Shown here piece by piece: positions 1-7,385 of a stretch of 40,336 nt of DNA (position 1 is the first letter of the stretch; the number at the start of each line of letters is the position of its first letter). Location of the stretch: positions 1 through 40,336 of the forward strand of contig JAFNXM010000038.1 in assembly GCA_017383485.1 (NCBI GenBank), given 5' to 3'. This DNA is from Bacteroidaceae bacterium. Its GTDB lineage: Bacteria > Bacteroidota > Bacteroidia > Bacteroidales > Bacteroidaceae. The position numbers were made by a program, and so were the translations under genes. Under the pieces are notes generated by a model. It had not been told where the DNA came from and did not search any database. It was given only the letters and a program-made list of their open reading frames with translations.

Positions 1-1323
1 GAATTTGGAGTCATAAAAGAAAAAGAAGGGATATTATTCCTTGAAGCACATGTTTTCGACAACGAAGACTTTGCCTTATTCAATTATGAGAACTTAGGTT
101 GCTATGCGAGTGCTAAAATGTACTCCTTTAACAACATTAAGATAGAGGCATCATATATGGCATATGTAGGAATGTCTACCGATGAATGCACCATTACATT
201 TCAATGTTATGATTATATAACAATAAACGAAGAGGATTCATTTTATTCTTATCAGAAATCCTTGGGTGAAGAACACAATCAGTCCCAGTTACTGAGAATA
301 GATTTTTGGGGACTAGATTTATTGATAAACAAGCATTTAAAAACACAACTAATGGTTGCTGATGCGCCCTTTGACATGCAGTTAGCATACGATAAGGGAA
401 AATCCCTTTATTATGCCATGTTTTCTTATAACGAAAAAGTTGCACATAATACTCTATCACTGGATTTATTTGACCTTTTTCGTGATTCTTTAGTTGGGTA
501 TTTATCTTTAATAAATGGGGCACGTGTTCAAATAGTCAAAGAGTATTATAATGGCTATTTGCTTTTATATTCATTCAATAAAATTGAAAATTTAAGTCGA
601 TCTTATTATGCATGTGGTAATACCAAAGTTTTCTGCCCAAGCCCTATTCTCTTTGAATTTGACAATTATGTTAGATGGAATCATGCATTGCAACTCAATA
701 AATTCGTTCATCATCTATGCACAGCGCAACAGATAATAGATTATGAAGATAGATCCTTTATTCTAATATTGGTCTTTGAGGGGTTAAGCAAACAATACTT
801 TGAACTTCGTAAAAGCAAAATTGCTCCAAAGATTATTTCTAAAGAATCGTTTGAGCAAATTAAGTCAGCTTTTGTCGAGAATCTAAACAGTCATCCAGAA
901 ATTGCCCCTGAAAGTAATCAAAAGATTATGGACTGTTTTTGTAGGCTTAACGATGTGAATTTTGCGACTTATAAATTTAGGTTAATATTGGATGATTTGG
1001 GAATTGAGCAAAATAAAGAGATTAAGAAACTAATAAAAAGCGTAAGAAGTACATTGGTTCATGAAGCAAAACTAAATGAATATTCAGACTATCAGATCCT
1101 ATCTGAACTTATTAGAGAACTTATCCTTAGGCTTATAAACTCAAACGTTGAAAGACATTCTCATTTTACCTCTAACATTATTGTTGGTGACACACCTAAA
1201 AAGTCATACTCTGAGTATAAAAAGGAGAAGGATATATCCATAGATAATGATGAGATTATATCAAAATTTGATGAGAGGATTAAATTGAGAATAACAGTAT
1301 CAGAAAATATGCATACTACATAG
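1..1323 (+). CDS. HEPN-type, ApeA-like putative defence protein (5' partial)
   Basis: The frame is open to the window edge: 39 further codons precede the ATG at 118, so the gene starts outside the window and at least 440 codons are visible. Near the C-terminus is VRSTLVHEA, an R-x4-H motif (R310 and H315 counted from the ATG at 118) in a helical context. This is the RNase active-site signature of HEPN domains. The layout, a long beta-rich N-terminal half followed by a helical HEPN-like end, resembles ApeA-type abortive-infection proteins; that family assignment is inference. No signal peptide or membrane segment is visible in the part seen. The gene is AT-rich compared with the core genes to the right and lies in a segment bounded by a broken integrase and a tRNA, consistent with acquired DNA. 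It could also be a HEPN protein of another family. Confidence 0.5.
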   Translation, partial: EFGVIKEKEGILFLEAHVFDNEDFALFNYENLGCYASAKMYSFNNIKIEASYMAYVGMSTDECTITFQCYDYITINEEDSFYSYQKSLGEEHNQSQLLRIDFWGLDLLINKHLKTQLMVADAPFDMQLAYDKGKSLYYAMFSYNEKVAHNTLSLDLFDLFRDSLVGYLSLINGARVQIVKEYYNGYLLLYSFNKIENLSRSYYACGNTKVFCPSPILFEFDNYVRWNHALQLNKFVHHLCTAQQIIDYEDRSFILILVFEGLSKQYFELRKSKIAPKIISKESFEQIKSAFVENLNSHPEIAPESNQKIMDCFCRLNDVNFATYKFRLILDDLGIEQNKEIKKLIKSVRSTLVHEAKLNEYSDYQILSELIRELILRLINSNVERHSHFTSNIIVGDTPKKSYSEYKKEKDISIDNDEIISKFDERIKLRITVSENMHTT

Positions 1324-1429
1324 TTAATCTTTTCAAAATTGACAACGTAGCAAATATTCCCTCTGATTTTCAGTGCTTATACCTGTTATCAGAGGGTTAA
1401 TTGTTTCCTGCTTATATAACGCAAGCCAT

Positions 1430-1576
1430 GATGAGAACATCAGATGATTGGAATCATTTGAGCCTACTTGTTCATCTAAGATGAAACAAAAGGAAAATGG
1501 ATTGACAAAATAATCAAATGCAGCAGCTGCTCTTTTCATCAAACACCCTACTGCTTGCCATCAGTTCTTTTTACGA
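1430..1576 (+). pseudogene. Decayed remnant of the N-terminal part of the following gene
   Basis: Upstream of the ATG at 1577 the same frame reads SNAAAALFIKHPTACHQF back to a TAA at 1511-1513, and before that KENGLTK. Intact AlbA_2/RecG-like regulators have a phrase close to G-L-T-N-A-A-L-L-L-F-G at this point. The remnant therefore matches the family but is broken by the stop and further frame disruption. Another frame (from 1430) gives MMRTSDDWNHLSLLVHLR, which could be older coding sequence. The 250-base gap between the two flanking genes holds nothing else recognisable. Confidence 0.4.
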
Positions 1577-2311
1577 ATGGCCAGGTTTCAAGGTATTGAA
1601 AAGAATGCTTTCATTGACAACATGAGAGTGAAAGGCAATTTCTTTGAATTGCTTGATGCGGGTATGTCATTCTTCTTTAAACATTTATCAAAAAGTGGTG
1701 TTATAAAAGGGTTGCGTAGAGAAGAGCTATTAGAAATACCCGTTGAAGCATTGCGCGAGGCTTTGACAAATGCCTTGTGCCATCGATTGTTGGATTCTCC
1801 AAGTGGAAGTGTGGGTATTTCTATTTTTGATGACCGAGTGGAAATAGAGAACACAGGTCATTTACCCAATGAACTTACATTAGAAACCATTAAGTTGTCT
1901 CATCGTTCCTATCCACAGAACCCGATTATTGCCGATACTCTTTTTATGACTGCATTTTTGGAAAGTTGGGGAACTGGAGTAAGTCGTATGGTTGAAGCAT
2001 GTAAAGCCGTAGGGCTTCCAGAACCAGAATATGGAGCAGACGGTTTATTTGTTTGGATTACATTTAAACGTCCTAATACACCGGCTAAAACTGGTGGTCA
2101 AACTGGTGGTCAAACTGGTGGTCAAACGACTATTGAACAAGTGTACTCCCTTATAAAAAATACACCTACCATTACCCGGGCTCAACTTATGGAATTAACA
2201 GGGAAAAGTTCAAATACAATACAAAAATGTATTTTGAAATTAAAACAAGATAATCGTATTAAACGAATTGGATCTCCTACTTTTGGAGGGTATTGGCAAA
2301 TAATCGAATAA
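1577..2311 (+). CDS. ATP-binding AlbA_2/RecG-like regulator, N-terminally truncated
   Basis: The protein (244 aa) starts inside the usual ARF-G-x-x-K-x-x-F-I-D phrase that follows the AlbA_2 (Schlafen-like) DNA-binding domain in this family. It continues with the GHKL-like ATP-binding C-terminal half: EALREALTNALCHR around residues 55-70, then IENTGHLP, then SWGTGVSRMV. A GGQTGGQTGGQT linker leads into a winged-helix end (residues about 185-244), probably DNA-binding. Full-length relatives are about 450-480 aa, so roughly half is missing and remnants of it lie just upstream. It is probably non-functional or a fragment; the ATG at 1577 may simply be the first Met after the damage. Intact members are thought to act as transcription regulators in accessory elements. 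Confidence 0.7.
   Translation: MARFQGIEKNAFIDNMRVKGNFFELLDAGMSFFFKHLSKSGVIKGLRREELLEIPVEALREALTNALCHRLLDSPSGSVGISIFDDRVEIENTGHLPNELTLETIKLSHRSYPQNPIIADTLFMTAFLESWGTGVSRMVEACKAVGLPEPEYGADGLFVWITFKRPNTPAKTGGQTGGQTGGQTTIEQVYSLIKNTPTITRAQLMELTGKSSNTIQKCILKLKQDNRIKRIGSPTFGGYWQIIE
2089..2124 (+). repeat. Three perfect 12-bp tandem repeats inside the regulator gene
   Basis: The unit aactggtggtca is repeated three times and encodes the TGGQ linker repeats between the ATP-binding and winged-helix parts. The copy number can change without shifting frame. Such linkers are common in this family. Confidence 0.85.
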
Positions 2312-2312
2312 C

Positions 2313-2363
2313 AAAAAAGGTCACAAAGGGTCATAGTAATGACCTTTTTCGTGACCTTTTTTT
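2313..2363 (+). terminator. Intrinsic terminator after the truncated regulator
   Basis: A long inverted repeat begins 2 bases after the stop codon: aaaaaaggtcac pairs with gtgacctttttt, and an inner gggtcat/atgacc pair closes around agta. It ends in a run of T on the plus strand and A on the other side, so it could work in both directions. Confidence 0.8.
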
Positions 2364-2525
2364 CGATGTTTATAGACAAATCATCCACATATTCCTCCAC
2401 CCAGCTTGCTGATTTTAGTGTACACTCCACCCGTGTGATTTATCACTTCGGGGAATTAGGCTACCCCACGATGTTTTTGTGTGGATAACGGGCAAGCCTG
2501 TGAGGTGAAAATGGAGAAGAAAAAG

Positions 2526-2575
2526 AAAAACCGCATTGACCACTTGTTTGGGGTGGTGTAATGCGGTTTTTCTTA
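2526..2575 (-). terminator. Terminator downstream of the integrase
   Basis: The inverted repeat aaaaaccgcatt...aatgcggttttt, with an inner ccac/gtgg pair, is flanked by A and T runs on both sides. It lies about 20 bases beyond the integrase stop codon. The 280-base gap holding this and the previous hairpin has no convincing gene. Confidence 0.75.
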
Positions 2576-2591
2576 TACCGAATCGTAAAGG

Positions 2592-3305
2592 TTATACCCA
2601 AATATGGAAAAGCTTTTTGTCAAGATTACGAGTGACGAACTCCATGGGTAGTTTAGCATAGAGTTCGGTTGTTCTGATGGAGGAATGTCCCATCATTACC
2701 TGCAATACTTCCTTAGGGATTCCTTCCCCTAAACTGATGGTACAAGCAAAGGTGTGGCGGACCACATGGGTGGTCAAAGAAAAACTGCAACCGAGAGCCA
2801 AACCGACACCTTTCAGGAATTGGTTGTACTTTTGGTTGGAAGTGATGTGAAGTTTGTAGTCGTTCCGTTCCAAAATCTTTTGGGTATAGGGAAGGATGGG
2901 TGTGATGAACTCTTCTCCAGTTTTCATTCGATGTCCATCAATGTAATCATGTCCATCTACCGTGATGATGTGCTGAGTATAGTCGAACGACTTGGCATCG
3001 CTATACGCCATGCCCGTAAAAATTTGGAAGAGGAAGAAGTCAAGGTATTTATTGGCTACTCTGTCTGCTGACTCTTCACGAATGGCAATCAACCGTTTTA
3101 TCTGGTCTTTGGTGAGATGTGGACGTTTACCCTTCTCGCCACGTTTGTCTTGGAAGAGGTTGTATGGATTCTCTTTGATGAGTCCCAAACGAAAGGCTTT
3201 GCTGACGTAACTCTTGAATCGTTTTTGATAATTGTGGATGGCAGCTTGGCTACGTTCAATGAACTTGCCTGTAGATGTGTAAGTCTCTTCTTCACGAATG
3301 AACAT
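2592..3305 (-). pseudogene. Tyrosine recombinase (integrase), catalytic part after an in-frame stop
   Basis: This is the core-binding and catalytic region of a Bacteroidota-type tyrosine integrase. Visible catalytic residues, counted from the Met at 3305, are H180 and R183 in THVVRHTFA, H207 in MMGHSS and nucleophile Y216 in TTELYA. The first catalytic arginine is not seen at its expected place (TGMAYSD); some Bacteroides integrases such as IntDOT also lack it. The segment is in the same frame as the N-terminal part at 3315-3797. Only the TAA at 3315-3317 separates them, with three sense codons before this Met. The gene is therefore one integrase of about 390-400 residues with a nonsense mutation, not two genes. 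It probably cannot integrate or excise the element unless the stop is read through. Confidence 0.85.
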
Positions 3306-3314
3306 ATCAAATTC

Positions 3315-3797
3315 TTAGATGTGAGTAAGGGTTACATCATCGAATGTCTTGAATTTGCCGAAGCGCTGAAGGGCCTTATAAGTGGTCAAATGTCCCTTTC
3401 GCATTCCTTCTCTCATCTTGCGGGATTGGATACGCTCGCGCATCCATGCCATGAAGTTGCGTCGGTTGACACCATCCGATAAGAGATAAGTTTTGAATTG
3501 TTGGGTGGTCATCTCGTCACCATTCACTTCCATAGCAATGATGATACGTTCAAACTCCGTAACTTTCTTTTTAATTTGTTCGTTAAAAACGGCTGCCTTG
3601 GGATGGTTGACGACTATGCCATCCTTCCATTGGGTGGTATTCAGAAAGATACCGATTGAAAAGTAGAAACGTTCACGACCCAGACAGACAACGATTTCTA
3701 CGGCTGCACAAGTGGTATCACTTGCTTGTTTTCGTCTGTTGAAAACTGTTCGAACTCTATTGTTCATAGTGTAACACATTTGTGAGAAGTGTAACAC
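3315..3797 (-). pseudogene. Tyrosine recombinase (integrase), N-terminal arm-binding part
   Basis: This is the N-terminal half of the interrupted integrase. It carries the arm-type DNA-binding domain typical of Bacteroidota integrases (FNRRKQASDTTCAAVEIVVC, then the F-L-N-T-T-Q-W phrase). The start of the SAM-like core-binding domain follows (FMAWMRERI, then TTYKALQRFGKF). The likely start is the internal Met at 3767, giving MNNRVRTVFNRRK, which matches relatives better than the ATG at 3797. Reading ends at TAA 3315-3317 after DVTLTHI and continues in the same frame as EFDMFIREEE. It lies 186 bases from the tRNA-Lys gene. Confidence 0.85.
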
Positions 3798-3811
3798 AAC
3801 TGCTGTAACAC
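3769..3811. repeat. Three short direct repeats (gtgtaacac) beside the integrase start
   Basis: The 9-mer gtgtaacac occurs at 3769 and 3789 and, with one mismatch at its first base, at 3803. The copies are next to the integrase start codon and on the side facing the tRNA. They could be arm-type integrase sites or operators. This is inference from position only. Confidence 0.45.
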
Positions 3812-3982
3812 AAAAACCGTCCTAAAGTGTCTTTTTATGTCCAACGGTGTCACCTTTTCTCTTTTTTTTATTGGTGCCACACTCTAAGTGAAAGACCTGA
3901 TTCTGATTGCTAACCTTTTGATAATCAAAAGCGATGAGGAGTTTGGAAAAAGAAAGGGACTTTTTCAAGTCCCTTCTTTCAG

Positions 3983-4055
3983 TGATCCGCCTGGGGCTCG
4001 AACCCAGGACCCCAACATTAAAAGTGTTGTGCTCTACCTGCTGAGCTAGCGAATC
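3983..4055 (-). tRNA. tRNA-Lys (anticodon UUU)
   Basis: The minus strand folds into a full cloverleaf. The acceptor stem gattcgc/gcggatc includes one G-U pair. The D arm is gctcagcaggtagagc. The anticodon stem caaca/tgttg encloses the loop cttttaa with anticodon TTT. The T arm is ctggg-ttcgagc-cccag, and the discriminator base is A at 3983. CCA is not encoded. The 3' end points toward the integrase, a usual arrangement for an integrated element. Confidence 0.95.
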
Positions 4056-4081
4056 AAACCTCTTTTGCTGTTAAGCGAATG

Positions 4082-4089
4082 CAAAGTTA
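4082..4089 (-). promoter_or_regulatory. Bacteroidota -7 box for tRNA-Lys
   Basis: The minus strand reads TAACTTTG, matching the TAnnTTTG -7 consensus of the Bacteroidota primary sigma factor. It lies 26 bases upstream of the tRNA 5' end. Confidence 0.6.
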
Positions 4090-4247
4090 AGCACTTTATT
4101 CAGAATATCCAAACAAATTGCTCTTTTTTTTGTTTCTGGCCACAAAAATACCACCTTACCCTTTGTTTTGCTTTTTCTATCTTGCAATTTTAATAATCGC
4201 AGTCGTTTTTCCTGCTATATAATACAATTTCTTTACAAAAAATGCGT

Positions 4248-4255
4248 TAAATTTG
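4248..4255 (+). promoter_or_regulatory. Bacteroidota -7 box for the glycosyltransferase gene
   Basis: TAAATTTG fits TAnnTTTG and lies 72 bases upstream of the ATG at 4328. The AT-rich stretch from the tRNA to this gene shows no other feature. Confidence 0.5.
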
Positions 4256-4327
4256 TATGCTGAAGTTCCATGCTATTGAGTAGAGTTCTATTTTGCGATA
4301 GTTACAGGGAGCTTAACGTCAGAGAAT

Positions 4328-5131
4328 ATGAAGATAAGCATCATTACCGCCACATACAACAGCGCATCCACACTGAGGGATACGATCGAAAGCGTATTGG
4401 CGCAAACATACCAGGATATCGAATATATCATCGTCGACGGCGCGTCGAAAGATGATACATTGGACATCATACATCACTACGAGCCTTTATTCAACGGCAG
4501 ATTGAAGTACGTCAGTGAGCCAGACAAGGGACTGTACGACGCCATGAACAAAGGTATCGATATGGCGACAGGCGATGCCGTGGGCGTGCTCAACTCCGAC
4601 GACTTCTTTACGCACAAAGATGTGATAAAGGGTGTAGCAGAAGCTATGTCCGACGAACAGATCGACGCTGTGTATGGCGATGTGCACTATGTCAACGCCG
4701 AGCGTCTGGACAAATGTGTACGCTATTACAGTTCGAAGCGATTTCGTCCATGGTGGATGCGCTTGGGCTTTATGCCGGCTCACCCTTCCTTTTATTGCCG
4801 CAGAGAAGTGTACAAGGCGTACGGAAAGTTTGACACATCGTATCGCGTAGCAGCCGACTTCGAACAATTGTTGCGCTTGATCTTTGTTCGCAAGATTAAG
4901 ACAAGATATATCAACGAAGACTTTGTGACCATGCGTACTGGTGGTGTATCAAATGCCAATTTGAATAGCAGATGGCTCATCATGCTGGATCACCGCAGGG
5001 CTTTGAGGGCAAATAATGTAGGTTCGTCATATTTTCTGTTGAGTCTGAGATATATCTACAAAGCCATGGAAGTCATCCTGTCTCGCTTCCATCGTCCGAT
5101 CGAGGTCGCAGAGTATGTAGGCAAGAAGTAA
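4328..5131 (+). CDS. Glycosyltransferase family 2
   Basis: A 267-aa protein with a GT-A fold start (MKISIITATYNSASTLRDTI). The nucleotide-sugar site is marked by IIVDGASKDDT (about residues 34-44), EPDKGLYDAMNKG (64-76) and the metal-binding LNSDD (88-92). The sequence VAADFEQLLRL further on lies where acceptor-side residues are expected. It transfers a sugar from a nucleotide donor, probably to a surface glycan or lipid-linked acceptor; donor and acceptor cannot be read from the sequence. There is no signal peptide, so it should act at the cytoplasmic face. It stands alone with its own promoter-like box and terminator, so it is not in a polysaccharide operon here. Confidence 0.88.
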   Translation: MKISIITATYNSASTLRDTIESVLAQTYQDIEYIIVDGASKDDTLDIIHHYEPLFNGRLKYVSEPDKGLYDAMNKGIDMATGDAVGVLNSDDFFTHKDVIKGVAEAMSDEQIDAVYGDVHYVNAERLDKCVRYYSSKRFRPWWMRLGFMPAHPSFYCRREVYKAYGKFDTSYRVAADFEQLLRLIFVRKIKTRYINEDFVTMRTGGVSNANLNSRWLIMLDHRRALRANNVGSSYFLLSLRYIYKAMEVILSRFHRPIEVAEYVGKK

Positions 5132-5152
5132 TAATGTACATCACAATCATTG

Positions 5153-5190
5153 ATGAGGAAGTACCACAGCATGGCACTTCCTCATTTTTT
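5153..5190 (+). terminator. Intrinsic terminator after the glycosyltransferase
   Basis: tgaggaagt (5154-5162) pairs perfectly with acttcctca (5176-5184), followed by six T. It lies about 20 bases after the stop codon. The rest of the gap up to 5386 has no convincing gene. Confidence 0.85.
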
Positions 5191-5301
5191 GTACTTTCCG
5201 CGTTAATTCCAGCCACATCGTTTTTCTCCTATTCTTTCAACATTCTCGGCTGGCCGGCAGACTTCTCACGATATTTATATCCGTATAAGGCAGGATTTTA
5301 T

Positions 5302-5309
5302 TACTTTTG
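5302..5309 (+). promoter_or_regulatory. Bacteroidota -7 box for the hemolysin III-like gene
   Basis: TACTTTTG fits the TAnnTTTG consensus, 77 bases before the ATG at 5387. Confidence 0.5.
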
Positions 5310-5386
5310 CACTTTCAAAAGTCCTTGATTTAAGGCGAGTAATATTCACCAGACATTATACGAAGTAAGAAAATTCACAAGGCACA

Positions 5387-6028
5387 ATGTATTCAAAAGA
5401 AGAAATATTCAACACTGTCACCCACTTGGTGGGCGTAGTATTCACTCTGAGTATCGCTTGGTATTCCATATATTTGGGTTACTCTAAGCCTGCGACGTGG
5501 CAAGATGCTTTTGGCGTAACATTTTTCGTATCAGGCATGCTACTGATGTTTCTGAGCAGCAGCCTCTATCACTGGGTCAAGCCAGGTCGAGCTAAGCGTC
5601 GTCTGCGCATATTTGATCACATCAGCATCTATGTAATGATCGCTGCTTCATACACACCTATATGTGTCAGTGTGGTAGGCGGAGCATTAGGGTGGTCCGT
5701 GTTTGGACTGCTGTGGGGAGCCACAATCGTCGGCATGTTTTTCAAAATATTTGCTTTGGGTAAGAACCCCAAAGTTTCCCTAATCCTTTACCTCGTGATG
5801 GGTTGGTCCATCGTCCTGATAGCCGAGCCTGTGTTCACCCGCCTCAACCTTATGGCCATCATATGGATTGTGCTCGAAGGCCTGTTTTATACTGGCGGCA
5901 CCTACTTCTTTGCCAAGGATTCCAAGCCTTATTATCACGGCATCTGGCACCTATTTGTGCTGGCAGGAGCAGTCTCTCATCAAATGGCGATAATCAGTAT
6001 TTTGAGAAATTCTCTGCTGATAAGTTGA
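5387..6028 (+). CDS. trhA: Hemolysin III / TrhA family (PAQR-like) membrane protein
   Basis: A 213-aa polytopic membrane protein with about seven hydrophobic segments. It carries the family signature residues: NTVTHLVG near the N-terminus, SSSLYHW (about residues 56-62), IFDHISIYVMIAASYTPI (about 75-92) and the C-terminal HGIWHLFVLAGAVSHQ. The conserved His and Asp residues are those that bind a metal in the related PAQR/adiponectin-receptor fold. In bacteria the family (YqfA/YplQ/TrhA) is linked to membrane lipid or fluidity homeostasis; true haemolytic activity is doubtful despite the name. It has its own promoter-like box and no operon partner. Confidence 0.9.
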   Translation: MYSKEEIFNTVTHLVGVVFTLSIAWYSIYLGYSKPATWQDAFGVTFFVSGMLLMFLSSSLYHWVKPGRAKRRLRIFDHISIYVMIAASYTPICVSVVGGALGWSVFGLLWGATIVGMFFKIFALGKNPKVSLILYLVMGWSIVLIAEPVFTRLNLMAIIWIVLEGLFYTGGTYFFAKDSKPYYHGIWHLFVLAGAVSHQMAIISILRNSLLIS

Positions 6029-6155
6029 AAATCCCAAGCGCGTCAAGTTTGAACGGAGTTTTCAGAGAATCCAACAGTTGTCTTTTGAAAACTACGACGA
6101 AACAGGCCCCGTTCAATTGAAAAAAGTTCAACCTCCTCAAAGCGCATTTTCACAA

Positions 6156-6234
6156 GCCTAGACCTTTTTTAAAAAAGCCTTAACCTTTTTTCAACGAGGC
6201 GTCGCGAAATTTTAACGAGGCCTTACCTTTTTTT
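6156..6234. repeat. T-tract repeat cluster (cctagacctttttt type)
   Basis: Three units of the form cctaracctttttt, separated by short spacers, lie between two convergent genes. A 17-mer at 6191-6207 (tcaacgaggcgtcgcga) recurs inverted and perfectly at 13694-13710. Similar clusters lie at 13692-13790, 20891-20989 and 32268-32345. The gap 6029-6409 contains only this and the hairpin at 6298. Confidence 0.6.
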
Positions 6235-6297
6235 CATACACATTACAGAAAAATAAAAAGAGGAAGAAACAGACACAAAGATGTCCTATATATACAA

Positions 6298-6330
6298 CAA
6301 AGGGAAACGCCCACAGGACGTTTCCCTTTG
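6298..6330 (-). terminator. Hairpin between convergent genes, probable FKBP terminator
   Basis: A perfect 12-bp stem, caaagggaaacg with cgtttccctttg, encloses a 9-base loop. It lies about 80 bases beyond the stop of the FKBP gene at 6410. It lacks a strong T run, so it may be a transcript-end stabiliser rather than an efficient terminator. Confidence 0.55.
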
Positions 6331-6409
6331 CTTGTATCATGCAGGGCGAATACTTTCATCAAGACATATCGCCCATGGTTAAACACCAAGTATTACGAAA
6401 GCAATATGA

Positions 6410-7309
6410 TTACTTTGTAGCTGGTTCAGACTTCACCTTGACCAACTCTACCTTGAAGATCAATGTAGAATATGGAGGGATAGATTGATTGCCATTCTCG
6501 CCATAAGCCAAGAAATAGGGGATGTAGAGTTCCCACACCGATCCCTCGGGCATCAGTTGGAGCGCTTCGGTCCATCCCTTGATCACCTGTGTTGGGCGGA
6601 AGGTCGCAGTTTGTCCACGCTTGTATGACGAGTCAAACACTGTGCCGTCGATCAATTTTCCTTCGTAGTGTACTTCCACTTCGCTGTTCTCTGTCGCCAC
6701 GGCGCCCTTGCCTGGTGTCAACACGCGGTAGCACAATCCGCTTTTCAATCTTTCCACGCCCTCTTCCTGAGCCTTGACTGCCAACCAACGGTTGTTCTTG
6801 ATACGCATCTCTTCCTTGTGATATTCCATTTGGCGTTCTCCCACGGCATTAGCCTCCTCTGCTGTCATCGTAGCAGTATTGCTCATACCATCAGCCAAAC
6901 CATCCACAAACTTGCTCAGGTCTGCATACACCACATCCTTGCTACCGGTAGCCTGTTGATTGAGCACAGGGATCACATTCTTGCTGTTCATCATACCGAT
7001 TTGGACACCTGCTGCATAGGCAATCAGCTCGTTGACTTGCGCTTCTGTCAATTTGCTATAATCACGCATACCCTGTATCGCAACAGGGATATTAGCCTCT
7101 GTCACCCCCTGTTGTCTCATCAGGAATTGCTTCAAAGATTCACTTTGAGCCACACCCATGGCATAGCTGAAGGTATCAGCTGGAACGGGTTGAAGGAGAT
7201 TTTTCTCGGTCTTTACGTCTTCTTTCATCTTTTTCTTGCGTGCCTGAGCAGAAGCATCAGTACAAATGCACAATGCAAGAGCAATTAAAAGGAATGTTTT
7301 TAATTTCAT
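6410..7309 (-). CDS. Secreted FKBP-type peptidyl-prolyl isomerase (canonical site)
   Basis: A 299-aa protein with a type I signal peptide (MKLKTFLLIALALCICTDASA), so it is probably periplasmic or exported. Residues about 40-185 form an FkpA/Mip-like N-terminal helical dimerisation domain (DTFSYAMGVAQSESL). The C-terminal FKBP domain has every pocket residue: VHYEG, DGTVFDSS, ATF, VIKGW, LAYG and LIFKVEL. It should catalyse cis-trans isomerisation of X-Pro bonds and assist envelope protein folding. It is the last of five FKBP genes on this strand; the 76-base gap upstream shows no promoter box, so it is probably co-transcribed with the preceding gene. Confidence 0.93.
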   Translation of the reverse strand: MKLKTFLLIALALCICTDASAQARKKKMKEDVKTEKNLLQPVPADTFSYAMGVAQSESLKQFLMRQQGVTEANIPVAIQGMRDYSKLTEAQVNELIAYAAGVQIGMMNSKNVIPVLNQQATGSKDVVYADLSKFVDGLADGMSNTATMTAEEANAVGERQMEYHKEEMRIKNNRWLAVKAQEEGVERLKSGLCYRVLTPGKGAVATENSEVEVHYEGKLIDGTVFDSSYKRGQTATFRPTQVIKGWTEALQLMPEGSVWELYIPYFLAYGENGNQSIPPYSTLIFKVELVKVKSEPATK

Positions 7310-7385
7310 AGTGAATAATTATTATTGATTAATGATATTCTTGTGGATAGGTCTGGGAGATTAAAGGTGAAATCTCCATCGTTTC

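Noticed and set aside
1333-1542. A minus-strand 69-codon frame between the first two genes
   Set aside because: The plus strand at this place matches the decayed N-terminus of the following gene, so the minus frame is incidental.
3970-4060. Second copy of the tRNA-Lys 3' end marking the island's other boundary
   Set aside because: I saw no such copy within 1-3900; it may lie left of the window, so no attachment site is annotated.
5134-5328. A 64-codon frame after the glycosyltransferase
   Set aside because: It overlaps the glycosyltransferase terminator and a -7 box, and has no recognisable sequence.
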